Below are positions 26,831-37,900 of a stretch of DNA of 40,801 bases, piece by piece. A program made the translations under genes and the position numbers. Position 1 is the stretch's first letter, and every line of letters starts with the position of its first letter. Under the pieces are notes generated by a model. The model saw only the letters and a list, made by a program, of their open reading frames with translations, ran no database searches and had not been told where the DNA came from. Source of the DNA: Echinococcus granulosus (taxonomy: Eukaryota; Platyhelminthes; Cestoda; Cyclophyllidea; Taeniidae); the NCBI RefSeq assembly GCF_000524195.1, contig NW_020170453.1, forward strand, positions 1-40,801, written 5' to 3'.

Positions 26831-28247
26831 TTAGCCTCAACGTCCAAATGAGTTTGCATGTTCCAAGTATTTGAGAGCATTGTTTTCAGAGTCCTCCTTG
26901 CCAAATTCTCAATGCACACCGAACGGATGCCTTTAGGAAGGCGGAGGAGATGACACCTCATCCCAAATTATGTTTGGCTATGCAGGCCGCTGCATTTGAT
27001 TTTGTTCGTCTTTATCCACCTACAGGTGTGCGAGGGCGAAAGGGAGGGTGGCAGGGCAGGGGATGGAGAGGGAGGTGATGCGGCGTATGTGCACTTGATT
27101 ACCAACTGGCTGAAGGGGTGACTCTATCCTCACGCATTTCCAATGATTTGAATGGCCTTGAAAACGGAATGCAGTTGTAGGTAGTGAAGTAATAATTTAA
27201 AACCCTTCAAATAGTGCCAATCAAAGCAGTTTAACATCGTGTTGCTCTGCATGCAAAGGTCCTTTTACGGTGATTCCGCAGCGCTGTCATCCTTTCCTAC
27301 GTTCTAGTAAGTCGCAGCTGTGCAGAGGAGGATTGATAACTTAAGGTGGATGATTTGACAGTTGGTTAATGGACAGGACGACCAAAAGCGTGGTCGCAAG
27401 ACCATGCTCCCGGACAGAAGTGAGCACCACATCACTTGGAAAACTTGGCTAGTTAAGCATGCAGTGGAAGACACTTCAATTCGCTTTACTGCAGTTCATT
27501 CCAACTCATCCTGCCAAGGGCAGCAACTGTGCTTCCGAAAAGACGACGTCACAACTGCTGATGCAACTGGCAAATGAAACCAGAAGGCGGCTCAACCACG
27601 CACCACTGTGCCAGATTTTGTGGCATAACATTACCAGAGCAGCCTAGTGAGTGAAATCAAAGTGATGTGTGAAGACGGGAAGAGAAGGTGCATTTTTAGG
27701 TTTCAGTCAGTCAGTAAACCATCAGCCCTTCGACGGTCAGGATATGCCTCCACAATTTAGTTTTGGTTGACTTGGTCACGTTGTTATGTAGCAAGCATGC
27801 AGTGGCATTGCTGAAGGCGATTACAAAGCGAAAAGGGGCACTTGATTTGCCTTGCCACCATTGTTCTGCCCCACAAGTGTTTAGGTGACGTGAGTAGAAA
27901 CTACAGTGAGGCTATTGGTTGTAGTCTGTATCAAATCACAGATCTGAAGTAAATTTTATTATCCACTTACTTCGGCTCCCCTTTTCCTGTCCATGAGGGT
28001 TTCGCAAATGCCTTGCAAACACCCGTGTTATGGTCGCTCATCTCTTCCTTTCGAGGTGTGAATACCTAGGAGAGACGAGAATCAAGCGCAGCAGGATTGG
28101 ATACTCTGATGTCGGAACTTCAACTTCTCCGTCAATTCATCCAAAACAAAAGAATTGCTTCAACTTTTGGGAAGCAGAGAACCCATCTTGAAACGAGACC
28201 ATAAGCCCTGCAACATTCCGCAGAAGACACTTTCTAATTTTTGGTTA

Positions 28248-28253
28248 TTTAAT
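28248..28253 (-). terminator. Probable polyadenylation signal (ATTAAA) of the minus-strand homeobox gene
   Basis: The minus strand reads ATTAAA about 40 bases past the stop codon. A canonical AATAAA lies further on at 27960-27955. Either could serve as the 3' end signal; the first has the more usual spacing for a short UTR. Confidence 0.4.
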
Positions 28254-28292
28254 ATTTTACAGGGTGGGTGAAAAATGTTGCTTCTGTTCCTT

Positions 28293-30182
28293 TCACGTTG
28301 CCACATTTCCATTGGCGCGGCGATTCTTGAACCAGATTCTCACGTTTCTCGTCGACACATTGGTTGCATCAGCAATGCGAGCGTAAACCGAACTACTCGG
28401 TCTGTGGTTTCTTTCAAATTCTCTTGTCAGAATTTCAATTTGCCAGTCTTCATAGCGCACCCTCCTCCGTCTGCTGGTTATAGGTGCTGCAAGGAGAGAG
28501 CAAAAGACAACTTTGGAGGCATGCATCGAAATGCTGTGTACCCCATCACAAGCAAGAAAACCTAAAACTAGCTTTCACCTCTAGTCTGTTCTCCTGTGGG
28601 TTCATTGACGGGACCGGTATCAGGAAGCGGTAGAGGGATCGGAGAAGGAAGGGATTGCGTACCATTCCAATCGCCTGTATTCAGTTCAGGTGGCGTGGAG
28701 TACACAAAGCAAACATCTTCACCTTGAGGATAGCAGGAACCCACTTTCAGAGAAGGGGATGAATGATCAGGCAAGGGTCAGTGCATAAACAAATAAACCA
28801 TTCTAAATGACGGCACTTACTATTACTTAGTAGTGTCTGCTTAGTGTTATTTGGTAATATGTACTGCCCTCCATTCAGTTCTCGTGTGGGCACAGTTGTG
28901 TAACTGCTTTGAAGTAGTATTAGGGTGGGGGGTTGGTTGTCTGAACCGCCCATATCTTGTTCATCTAGCTCCTGCAAAATAGTGTCAAGGGGAATTCTGA
29001 TGAGACAAATGGCTAAATACAAGGTCTGCTTATAATGAGAGACATTCACTTTAAATTAAGGAAAATCTGTAGTAACTGCTTGTGTGAGGAAACGTTACGT
29101 GAATTACAGACCACTTGATGAGTGGTAAACCAGTGGGGCATATAACATGGCTTATTCTTGACATGTAAAATGTATCTTCTGGAGTAATGCCGAGAGTATT
29201 CCACCATCTGCGACCAATTTGACTTAGTAGCCGGTGCTGAAATTTTAACTAAGTTTTGGGAAAGATTAAGGAAATTTGCTTCATTTTCCCGCAACATTCC
29301 GAGAAATCCTGAACCACCTTTCAATTCACCATTTTGAACTACTGGCATAGGGACCTCTGAAGGTCCTTCTTGGAAGTCTGACACAATATCCAATTTGCCA
29401 CACTGGACGTGCAGCATAGGGTCATCTGGCGGTCCATCTCGAATTGCTGAAACACTGTTTAAATCACTATGCTGAAAGACTGGCTCAGATTCCTCTTTCG
29501 GTCCATCCGACTCCTTCGTTGAAAGAGGTGTAATTGACGAAGGAAAAACTACCTCAAACTTACCTCTACGATGGATATTGCGGATGTAGGCATGCGACGA
29601 TAGTATTGAGGTGAAGAAGGAGGCTCCGCTCTGTCCCACATATCGTAGGCTCGGAAGTCTATGTATTCTGCGCTCCCAATTGGCCCGCCATTCGGTTGAT
29701 ATGGCACCTCCTGGGAGATTATTCCAAATGTGTGTAAATGGAAATTGTCGCAATACAACTCCATTCCCAATAATAAGGAGCTCACAGCTCAGCCACACAT
29801 TTAAGTAAAGATGCTTCAGGCCTGTGTGATGGCAGTATTTGACATCGTGATGGGGAGAAGGGGCATGATTGGGTAAAACTGCATTAAGAAAGTTGTTAAA
29901 ATGCATTACTGTTCGCAGTTCATCTACCTGATCTTCGTCGAATGCGTCTAGTGGTAAATAATCAGAACTTCTCTCTGTTGGAATAAATGAAATAACCTCG
30001 TCCAGTGTTGCCTAGTCAAAACAGAAGAGTGTTCATTAGGGTTTCGCAAGTAGCATTTAGACATGGCAGGGGGGGTAGAGCTCGCTCCTACTTCAAAAGC
30101 TTTAAGAGTTACACGTGGGTATGGCAAGGTGTGACGCATGAAAAAATGTTACCTCTGACAGCCAGTATTTGTTACTGTTCAT
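28293..30182 (-). CDS. Divergent PRD-like K50 homeodomain protein (7 exons)
   Basis: Probable sequence-specific nuclear transcription factor. Proposed minus-strand coding exons: 30182-30153 (ATG), 30011-29928, 29710-29564, 29513-29163, 28971-28821, 28743-28579 and 28486-28293 (TGA). The total is about 373 residues. Phases agree at every junction and introns are 50 to 217 bp. The N-terminal part is acidic and Pro/Ser-rich; residues from about 88 on contain three tandem 23-residue units. The homeodomain fills residues about 314-373, with R5, Y8, F20, W48, F49, K50, N51 and R53 visible, and the stop falls at homeodomain position 60. K50 usually goes with TAATCC-type sites (family knowledge). The basic end of helix 3 is unusual (ANGNVAT). 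Least certain are the 29163 donor (several in-frame alternatives) and the 28743 acceptor (alternative about 20 bp downstream). The gene lies in the loop of the large inverted repeat. Confidence 0.8.
28295..28477 (-). other. Homeobox (homeodomain-coding segment) of the minus-strand gene
   Basis: The terminal exon starts after a strong acceptor (pyrimidines then GCAG at about 28487). It carries the full 60-residue homeodomain without an internal intron. The recognition helix reads NVRIWFKNRRA, with invariant W48, F49, N51 and R53. Position 55, normally K or R, is N, and position 57, usually basic, is N. The segment therefore keeps the core DNA contacts but loses the basic C-terminal extension. 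Confidence 0.9.
29300..29513 (-). repeat. Three tandem 23-residue protein repeats within the minus-strand homeobox gene
   Basis: Just after the acceptor at 29514, the translated exon holds three consecutive 23-residue units. They start SDGPKEESEPVF, RDGPPDDPMLHV and QEGPSEVPMPVV. The shared pattern is about (D/E)GP-x(6)-V-x-Q-x-x-x-L-x-x-x-S, with a period of 69 nt. The first unit lacks the central PM and is the most diverged. The repeats lie N-terminal to the homeodomain and probably form an acidic, Pro-rich disordered region. The function is unknown. Confidence 0.75.
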
Positions 30183-30190
30183 TCCGAAAT
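30153..30190 (-). other. 5' exon of the minus-strand homeobox gene with acceptor 8 nt before the ATG
   Basis: A classic acceptor (TTTTGCATTTCAG) ends at 30191. The exon then has eight non-coding bases, the ATG at 30182-30180, ten codons and a GT donor at 30152. Either an intron interrupts a very short 5' UTR, or this is a spliced-leader trans-splice site, as used by many flatworm genes. The sequence alone does not decide between them. Confidence 0.55.
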
Positions 30191-30849
30191 CTGAAATGCA
30201 AAGGTTAAACTGGGAGAAGAGAATTATTGTGTCCAATTTGCGAGCTTTCGTGGGAGTGGTAGTCCCAGCGGGTCAAATTAACTACACTAGTTATCGTCCA
30301 TAAGGTTTGACTTTGTTCGTGGTAGATAAAGCCACCAAGTAAGGGGGTGTAAACGCGGCTTTTTTGACGTCCGACCGATAACCGAAAAGGACTTACCGGC
30401 CAATCAGAACAGTTCCAGCTGATCGATTGTTATGGTAGCATTGTGAGTAATGGATAGAAGTTGTGCATCAAAATCACAAAAATAAGTCTTGGCACTTCTT
30501 ACCTGAGAATCACCTCTCAACAAAATATTCACTGAATTTGGCTCGCATAGCAAATTAAATAAACTTTGCGTAGGGAATGCAAAACTGGAGTGTTGTAGAA
30601 GTGAGTGTAACATAAAATTATAAATGAACTGAAAGACCGATGGGATGGGCGGTGAGATGAAAGAAACGTCACTAGTGTAGAAGTTGAATGAAGAGGAACT
30701 AGAAGAAGGGGATAGCCCTTAAGTTCCATCAATTCCTTCCTATGTGTGAGTTCGTCTGAACGCCCCTTGGACATCCTTCCACTTGGCTTCTACCAGCACT
30801 GTCCACAGAACAGGAACAAAGTCCGTGCGACAGCTTTCAATCAGGAAGA

Positions 30850-33800
30850 TGGCGATTCCAACGCAATTGATGCAATTCGTTAGCTTACAATCCTTTTGTT
30901 TGCAACTATGTCTGCAAAAAATTACTTTGATATGAACCATCCTAAGAGGTTCATTCAAGTGAATCCGGGAATGCAGAGTGTATAAAGGTAAGGGATAGCC
31001 AGTTTCAACGGATAGAAACTGCATTTGTTCTTATCGAAGATTGAATGCTCGTCCGGCGAACTGAGGGCTGGAAAACGACATTACCATCATCACTGAAGGA
31101 GTTCTTTCAACTTTTACTGCTGACCGAAGAAGTACCCTGTCACTATACTGCATTTGGAGTACTTTACAGAGATTCGTGAATTGTCTCATGGTTTAAGCAG
31201 ACTTCGTCTATCACTGGTGCCTGGAAATGCCAATCCAGGATCAGCCGACCAGACGCGTGCTGGATTTTGGAAAGGGGTAACTCTTCCCCCCACTACTTGC
31301 AGTACCGTCAGGATAGTATGGCCTTTTAGGGGCGTTTGAAATTAGGTTCCACCTTCCTTGAAATGCATCTTCTACTTTGCCTTGTTCGCCTTGATGCAGC
31401 TCACTTCCTGCTATTAAATTCTGTCGATCAACTGAAGTCGTTTATTCTCTGGACTGCAGTTCACTTCCGGGGGGTAAAGAGACGAGCCTCCTCTTATGCA
31501 AAGCCTACTTCGATTGGCTATAGACACCTCAATTAAGCGTTGTAGGGAAGCGTGATAGGTAAATTGTTAGTAGATTTTGCATTCTATAAGGCTTAGACTG
31601 ATTTTCGATGTTCATCTGTGTGATATGGGGCTTATTTAGGTGTTCATGTCCGGTTTTGTGTTGTGCGTGCTGCATACCTCGAAAGTTACAACACTTGAAT
31701 TGGTATGAGGTGCCACAGCAACAAAGGTACAGGTGTCAGTTGCTTGCTTATATTTAATGAACCACTCAGGCTAAATAAGTCAGTCTTTTATAGTTCACGA
31801 TGAATATCAGATGCTAAAAGAGTTCGAAGTCAAGTATTAACATCTCAACTTGGATATAGCCAGGAATAAGCGAAATTTGCTGGGGAAATCCAACTTGCGC
31901 CAACAATGGCACAGGCCTCATGGTCCTTGGGTAGCCAGGACACTATCTCCCCGCTGGACGTAGTTGAAGCCTCAGTCGCAAATACACTGACCTACTATTC
32001 CTCAATCGCTTTCTCCACTATGGCATCTGATCGCTGATACAAATCTAAAAGCATTTTTCCCTACGAAGATTAGGCGAACAACAAGTTTGAAGAGGTAAAA
32101 TTGATGTGGAAATCCATCTCGTTATCTGTGCATGATGATGGAAAATGTTGTGCTTGTCTCGTAACCCAAGCCTGAGAATGAAGCATCGTTTGCTTTCAAC
32201 AAACGATGATGCACAGGATGCAAGAGAAGTAATGAAGTGTCAAGCACTTCAACGTGCTCTTCAAGCAGTGTAATTTGAGTCGATGAGAGTGTGAGCCTCA
32301 CTTCACACGCTGACAGCAGACACCCATACAACGCGAAAGGAGGTGAGAAGGATATGTGAGAAAATCAAGCGATGTAAATTGCAAAATCACAAGGAATACT
32401 TCATGCACGCGTTTACTTGTCTACCTCTCTTAATACCCCAGTGGTTCATAGAAAACTCGCTAAACTTGCTATCAGAGTTTACTAAAGGTGTAATACAGAG
32501 GTTATTCGTCGGTGGTTTGCACCTACTCTACATCTAGACTTCCAAGTTATCCCTCTCTGGTTCCAGCGGATAATACAGTGGCGAGAGAAAAGAAGGGAAC
32601 ACTGCAGCGAGTAAACACAGACTACTCAATCTGCGTGTTTTACTACGTCTTTATGCCATTTCCTTTCCATCCCGTCAATAGAATAACAATAAACTGCACT
32701 TCTCTGCTGGTGGGCTTTATATCATCCTCTGGAATGACTTAAATACCAGCAGTCACAATTCCTGACCTAAAGAATGGCCAAAATTTTGTGATCAAATGAG
32801 TGAACAGTAGGAGACCTGATGGTCACATTTCTCCATTATGAATCGTATGGTCCATTTAGCTCAGTCCTATGTGGTACGTGACATTTGCAGACGTGTTGCC
32901 ATGACAACATAGGACTTGGAGACTAGCGTGTGCGGTATTGGCTCCGTAACTTCGTCGCCCGATGATTGAACCACAAGTACGTGACTCGCTTCGTTGAGAC
33001 GGTTGTGCAGACATCCGATAAATAGTAGATTTCGACACGGTAACTGTCTGCATTATCGGGGGACTCCAAACACCACATCTCATGAAAGATGCTTTATTTA
33101 AAGTTGAGCTTCTCTAGGAACATCCCACTTTGGTATGATGTCGACTTGTCGCTAAAGAATAAAGAAATGTCCCCTGGAACCTGAGATTTCATGAGCTCAG
33201 CAAAATAATAGCACATTTAACGTTAGGAGTCGTCAACGTCATTTCAGCCCTATCCATCCTTTTCTATTCATTTCTGCCCCTTTCATTACCCAACTCTTTA
33301 TTCCACTTGGTGTGCAGACAAGGTGACAATCACCTGGAGGAATAAGAGGGGAGCACGGATGATGAAGATAAGGCAACATTACGGTCAATGAACTTTGCAA
33401 TTCGGTCTTTGTGCCACCTACCATTATTAACAAAGAAGCTTATGAGCTGTTTACGTGGCAAAATACAAGGTAATAACATTTCGTATGTAAAAGGGTGGTG
33501 CGTTAATTTTAAACCACAACAGATGTCCAGATTTGAGAGGAAGTAATTTATATTGCATCAGCGTTTCTCCGTGACATCTCGGTCTTTCAGCACCTGCAAA
33601 AGGATGCGATATCCGTCCCGGATGGTGATGTGCAGGCATTTGTCAATGTGAGAAAAAGTGAGCTTCATTCTGGCCAACCATTCATGTGTCCTCTCAATCG
33701 TGTTACAACTCGCTATTTCACTCTCCGCCCATGTGACGTTGACGTAGCTGCATTGCTGTCCGTGGTGGAATGCGTTTTGCGCATTCAATGTCGATCCTTC

Positions 33801-34170
33801 CATCTGCGTCGGTGGAAGTAAATGTACTCTGCATATCCTTCCTATTATTTTACTACGTTATCGAATTCTTTAGAGTTGGAATTAAGCAACCTGCCTTCCA
33901 TTTGATCAGGTATCTTTGCTAAACCGCTTCACCAATATTTCTTCGCCGACCCGATTTTTACTACCACCTGTTTGTAGGCCACTTCCCACTCACTAATCTC
34001 TTGCCTTTGTGTCTGTCTTGACCATGAGCAGAAATACTTAGTCGCAAGCATTTTCTTCTCCGCATTGGGTGATTTAGAGGACATGCCTATGCCTACCAGC
34101 CTAACAGCTCCAACAACGAGTAGAAAAGACTACTTTCTGAACTTCTCATTTTGCTGTTGAGGAAAATTCG
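30850..34170 (-). repeat. Right arm of the large decayed inverted repeat
   Basis: Reverse-complement partner of 20330-26830. It is more compact: only about 380 bp separate its two blocks (33190-33570), against about 3.4 kb on the left. Weaker similarity may continue outward to about 34300. The plus-strand homeobox exons begin about 700 bp beyond this arm. Open frames inside it are short and are not preserved in the left arm, so I read it as non-coding. Confidence 0.8.
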
Positions 34171-34906
34171 GAAATAACATTTGTTACTTTTTTTGTTTTT
34201 GCATTCTAGAAGGTTCGCTTGCACTATCTCGGATTCCAATGGTTGCTTCCACCTTACTTCGGCTGCTTCGATATTCGCAAGTAAAAACTGCAAAACACTT
34301 CCTTTTCAGCCTGTGTTCTTCTTGACTACTTACAAAAATGCCTTGTTATGCTTTGAACTGTATTTTTTTAATGCAAATTCTATCACCTACAAGTTACTAC
34401 TGTTCAGCCTTATGATTGGCTCGTATGACTGCTCTACCGGCACTCTATGATTAGGTGGCGAACGCATTAGCCAATCACAGTCCAGGAATGAACGCACACA
34501 ATTTTAAGTGAAAGCCCAATGAAGAACGAGATTGTATTTATAAAATTTAATAGTTCAGAAGTCTGTTGCATTATTTGACAGAGATGTGTAAGCGGATTAT
34601 GTAATGTCTGCGTCTTGGCTGCAAGATCCGTTACAATGCGATTACTTCTTTACGTTTACGACTTCCTCGTGCTGCAGCTTCTGCATTATCCCTCATTAGA
34701 AATTCTCCCTAAGAACTTCTGACTTAACGGATTAATACGATTGTTAAGTAGATTATCAACCTGATCCCACTTAGTGATATCAGCTGACGGTTTTTCTTTT
34801 GGAGTCAGTAGAATTAACCCACCATTTGTTTTATCTGCTTTATTGCGTATGTACACTTCCTGTTTTTTTTAAAAAAAAGGTGAAACTAATGTAATACTTT
34901 CTACAG

Positions 34907-37900
34907 ATAGCGGTAGTGAATCTGATGACCAGGAACTAAAGGCGGAATCATCGTATCAGGAGTCACGGGGTAACGCAGCACAGAGTTCACATTTGAATAA
35001 CACCAATTATCCGTATCTGCCTTATCCACTCTCCAGCTTTCAAGGATCTTCCGGCTGTAGCACAGACCATGAACCGATCAGCGGAACCGCAGGCCTCAAT
35101 TCTGCAGAGGTGAGCTCTTCATTTTACTGTACTGTTTGTATTACCTCCATCCTGGCCACTCGTTTCCTCCCGATCGGAGAGTACTTCGAAAGTGTGAGAT
35201 TGGCTTGCACTTCAGATTTCTCACTTTCTTCCTTGCTTGTGTGCGAAGAGATAATTTATGTCCTCGTTAAATGGCATGATAAAGTAGGTTCTCATGCACA
35301 CACACACCTACATACGCACATCTACTCCTCATTTCAAGTGGTACTCCACTTAAGAGTTACTATCTGATGTTTAATCACATTTTTGTTTAAAACCTAGAAC
35401 AGTTGCCCTCTTTGTTATAAAATAGCACAATTTAGGAGCAGTACCATTGTTTAGAGTTAATGAATTTTATAATCCAATTGCTGGAACCACTGAGATAGCT
35501 AGACAAGTTGGAGGTGAATGGGTCACCACAAATTTGTGCAAATATTTCGAATCAGGAGCGACCTGCTTGAAAGGCTAAATATGTGCCTGCATTTTGAGTC
35601 TGTAATTACGTAAGAGTATACTTCTTCTGGACGGAAACTATTTGACTTGTCTTTGTTCCAATCCGTCCAATTTAGACGCTGACGCATGTAGCCGCAGCAC
35701 TACCTGTCTCTTCTGTGTACCCAGTGCCAATGCCTGCCATGCGGTTCCTCCAGGTAAAATCTAATCCCTTTGTACATTGTTCTTCAACATTTTTTTGTAG
35801 TTTCACTTTGAATTTTGGTACATCTGAAATAAGACGATGTGTTGCTTAGAAAAGGTGCTACTGAGCGACTTCAAATTTTGTGCAATTTTACGGTGAAGTT
35901 CGTGGACTACTTTTGTTTATTCACAGAGGCATGAATCAGTCTAGGGGAATCCCTTTCTTACTCTGAATTGATTTCCTCATACTTTGGATCCTTTTTTATA
36001 AAGTGCCGGCTGAACACAGCGAATGTGGTCTGAGTACGTCTGCCTTACGAACCGATTTTGACTCGGTTGATTCGAAAGCAGCAACGCTTCCCCCTCTATC
36101 CGCTGTGTGGCATTTGGGGGAGGCACCGAGCAAAACTCAATATTTAGAGGTAGTTAGAATAAATGAGTTGAATGTGTTGCTAAATTGGAGTTGACGTGTC
36201 AGCGATGGGTTATGAAAATAGTTTTTGGCATAAAAATGACCACTTAATCGTGTGAAAGCTTGGACGAATGAGATACACTCTGTACAATGATAGATACCAA
36301 CAGACCTCTTCACTTCCTCCACTTGACATTAAAGTTCCTTCATCTGGTTGCTTCCCTCCTGACGGGTTGATTTCCAACGTTTATTGACCAAAAGTAGACG
36401 CATTTCGTTGTTGCTGAACGATCTGGTCTCACTTCTACGTGATGTGCGAATGGACAACAGGAGACGATGCTGTTTGCTTAAAATTGTCTGCTTGCTGAAA
36501 GCCAAACAATAACGATTGCTATCCATCTACTGCATCAAGTTAGCAGTTATGCGGGAATCATCTGAGAGAGGGTGGGACTGACAGATCAGCCTTGCAAGAG
36601 AGTGCAATGTCTCAAACCTCATGGCGCGGTGCATAGCCATGGCATGACCCCATACCTGGCTTTCGTTTGAGAAAGCAATGCTGCCTTCTCCTCATCATTT
36701 CTACTCCTCTCGTATTCCTCCATGTGGTTGTTGCCTGTCTTCACGTGGTCATAGATAACTGACTTAGTTAATTCAAATTTGATTCACTTCTTAGTTCTTA
36801 AGGCGAATTTGATTATTCTTTTTACGCTTTCCTAGTTAATATATGTATCATTAGGAAAACCATCTTTCCCAATGGAAATTAGGTGTAGAAAAGAATTCTC
36901 CGCATTGCTTCTTTTGCGACCCTTTTAGCTTTCTGTGCCAATGACGCCTGTACCTCACATCTCACCAGGTTCAACATCGACTGTGCCACAGCCCTATTCG
37001 CCGATAACCACTCCAATGCAAAGGATGCAGGTTGTTTTCCAACTTTAACTTTTTCACCACAAATGAGCCACGTTGCCTGGCCAACGGAGTTTAGCCTGAG
37101 ACAAAGCTTAACGAGACTCTCAGTTTCCTATTTACTGTTTTATCAGTCTGTAAGCAACCATGGGAAAGAAGGTCCTACTCGGAGATTTTAGGCAGTCAAT
37201 GGTTGCTCCTTCCTTTATTAACTAAAGCCCAAACGAATTTTTGCCACTCACAATCCAATTTATTGCCTTTTTAATGCTTCCTCCCATGTTCCAACTTTGC
37301 TCCTGGTGAAGAGGATTTTAGACATTCTCTTATTTTCTTCCCAATACAGACACCAACCCGGCCCCGCCGACCAGCGGCAACTCATTTTCCCTACTCATCT
37401 CTCTACGGTTCGGCCGTGGCACCGTCATTTCATACTGCTCCGGTAAGTTCTCATGCTCTCTCTCTCTCATGCCTTTTCCCTAACGAGACCCGCTTTAGCG
37501 TACTTCGAGTAATGGTATTACCACCTCAGATGACATGCACATCTCTTAAGCAGGTGCTAATTAGTAGCTCTGATTCACTACTGCGATCTTATTCAACTTT
37601 ACTCCATCTCCCATGCGTCAGTTTGCATCACAACAACGCAGCCCTTATCGTCCAAATGGGGGTTTTGTTGCCAGCAGCCAGTATGACGCAGTCGGTGCTC
37701 CCGATTTCCTGACCTCGAGGGAGTCACCGCAGTCTACACCACCAGAAAGTTCGGCTCCAGAAATGGACGTAAGCTCTTGTACCTAGGTCCTTTTAACGGA
37801 GCATTCCTTCTCTGTCACCTACTGTGGCGTTCCCTGTTGGATAAATGGACTAATGTTTCCTTGACATCTCGTGTAAATATTTAACTTTTCGTAGATGCCA

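Noticed and set aside
29046..29906. Single 286-codon minus-strand open frame
   Set aside because: It crosses a strong acceptor, a GTAAGT donor and a 50-bp intron. The first part is better read in a different frame as exon 29710-29564, so only its second half is coding.
33558..33803. 81-codon minus-strand frame in the right arm
   Set aside because: The homologous left-arm sequence at about 20690-20930 is interrupted by stops in the matching frame, so this is treated as non-coding repeat.
34603..34699. Short plus-strand frame (MSASWLQDPL...) upstream of the plus-strand homeobox exons as a possible first exon
   Set aside because: No GT donor in the required phase 1 could be found to join it to position 34907.
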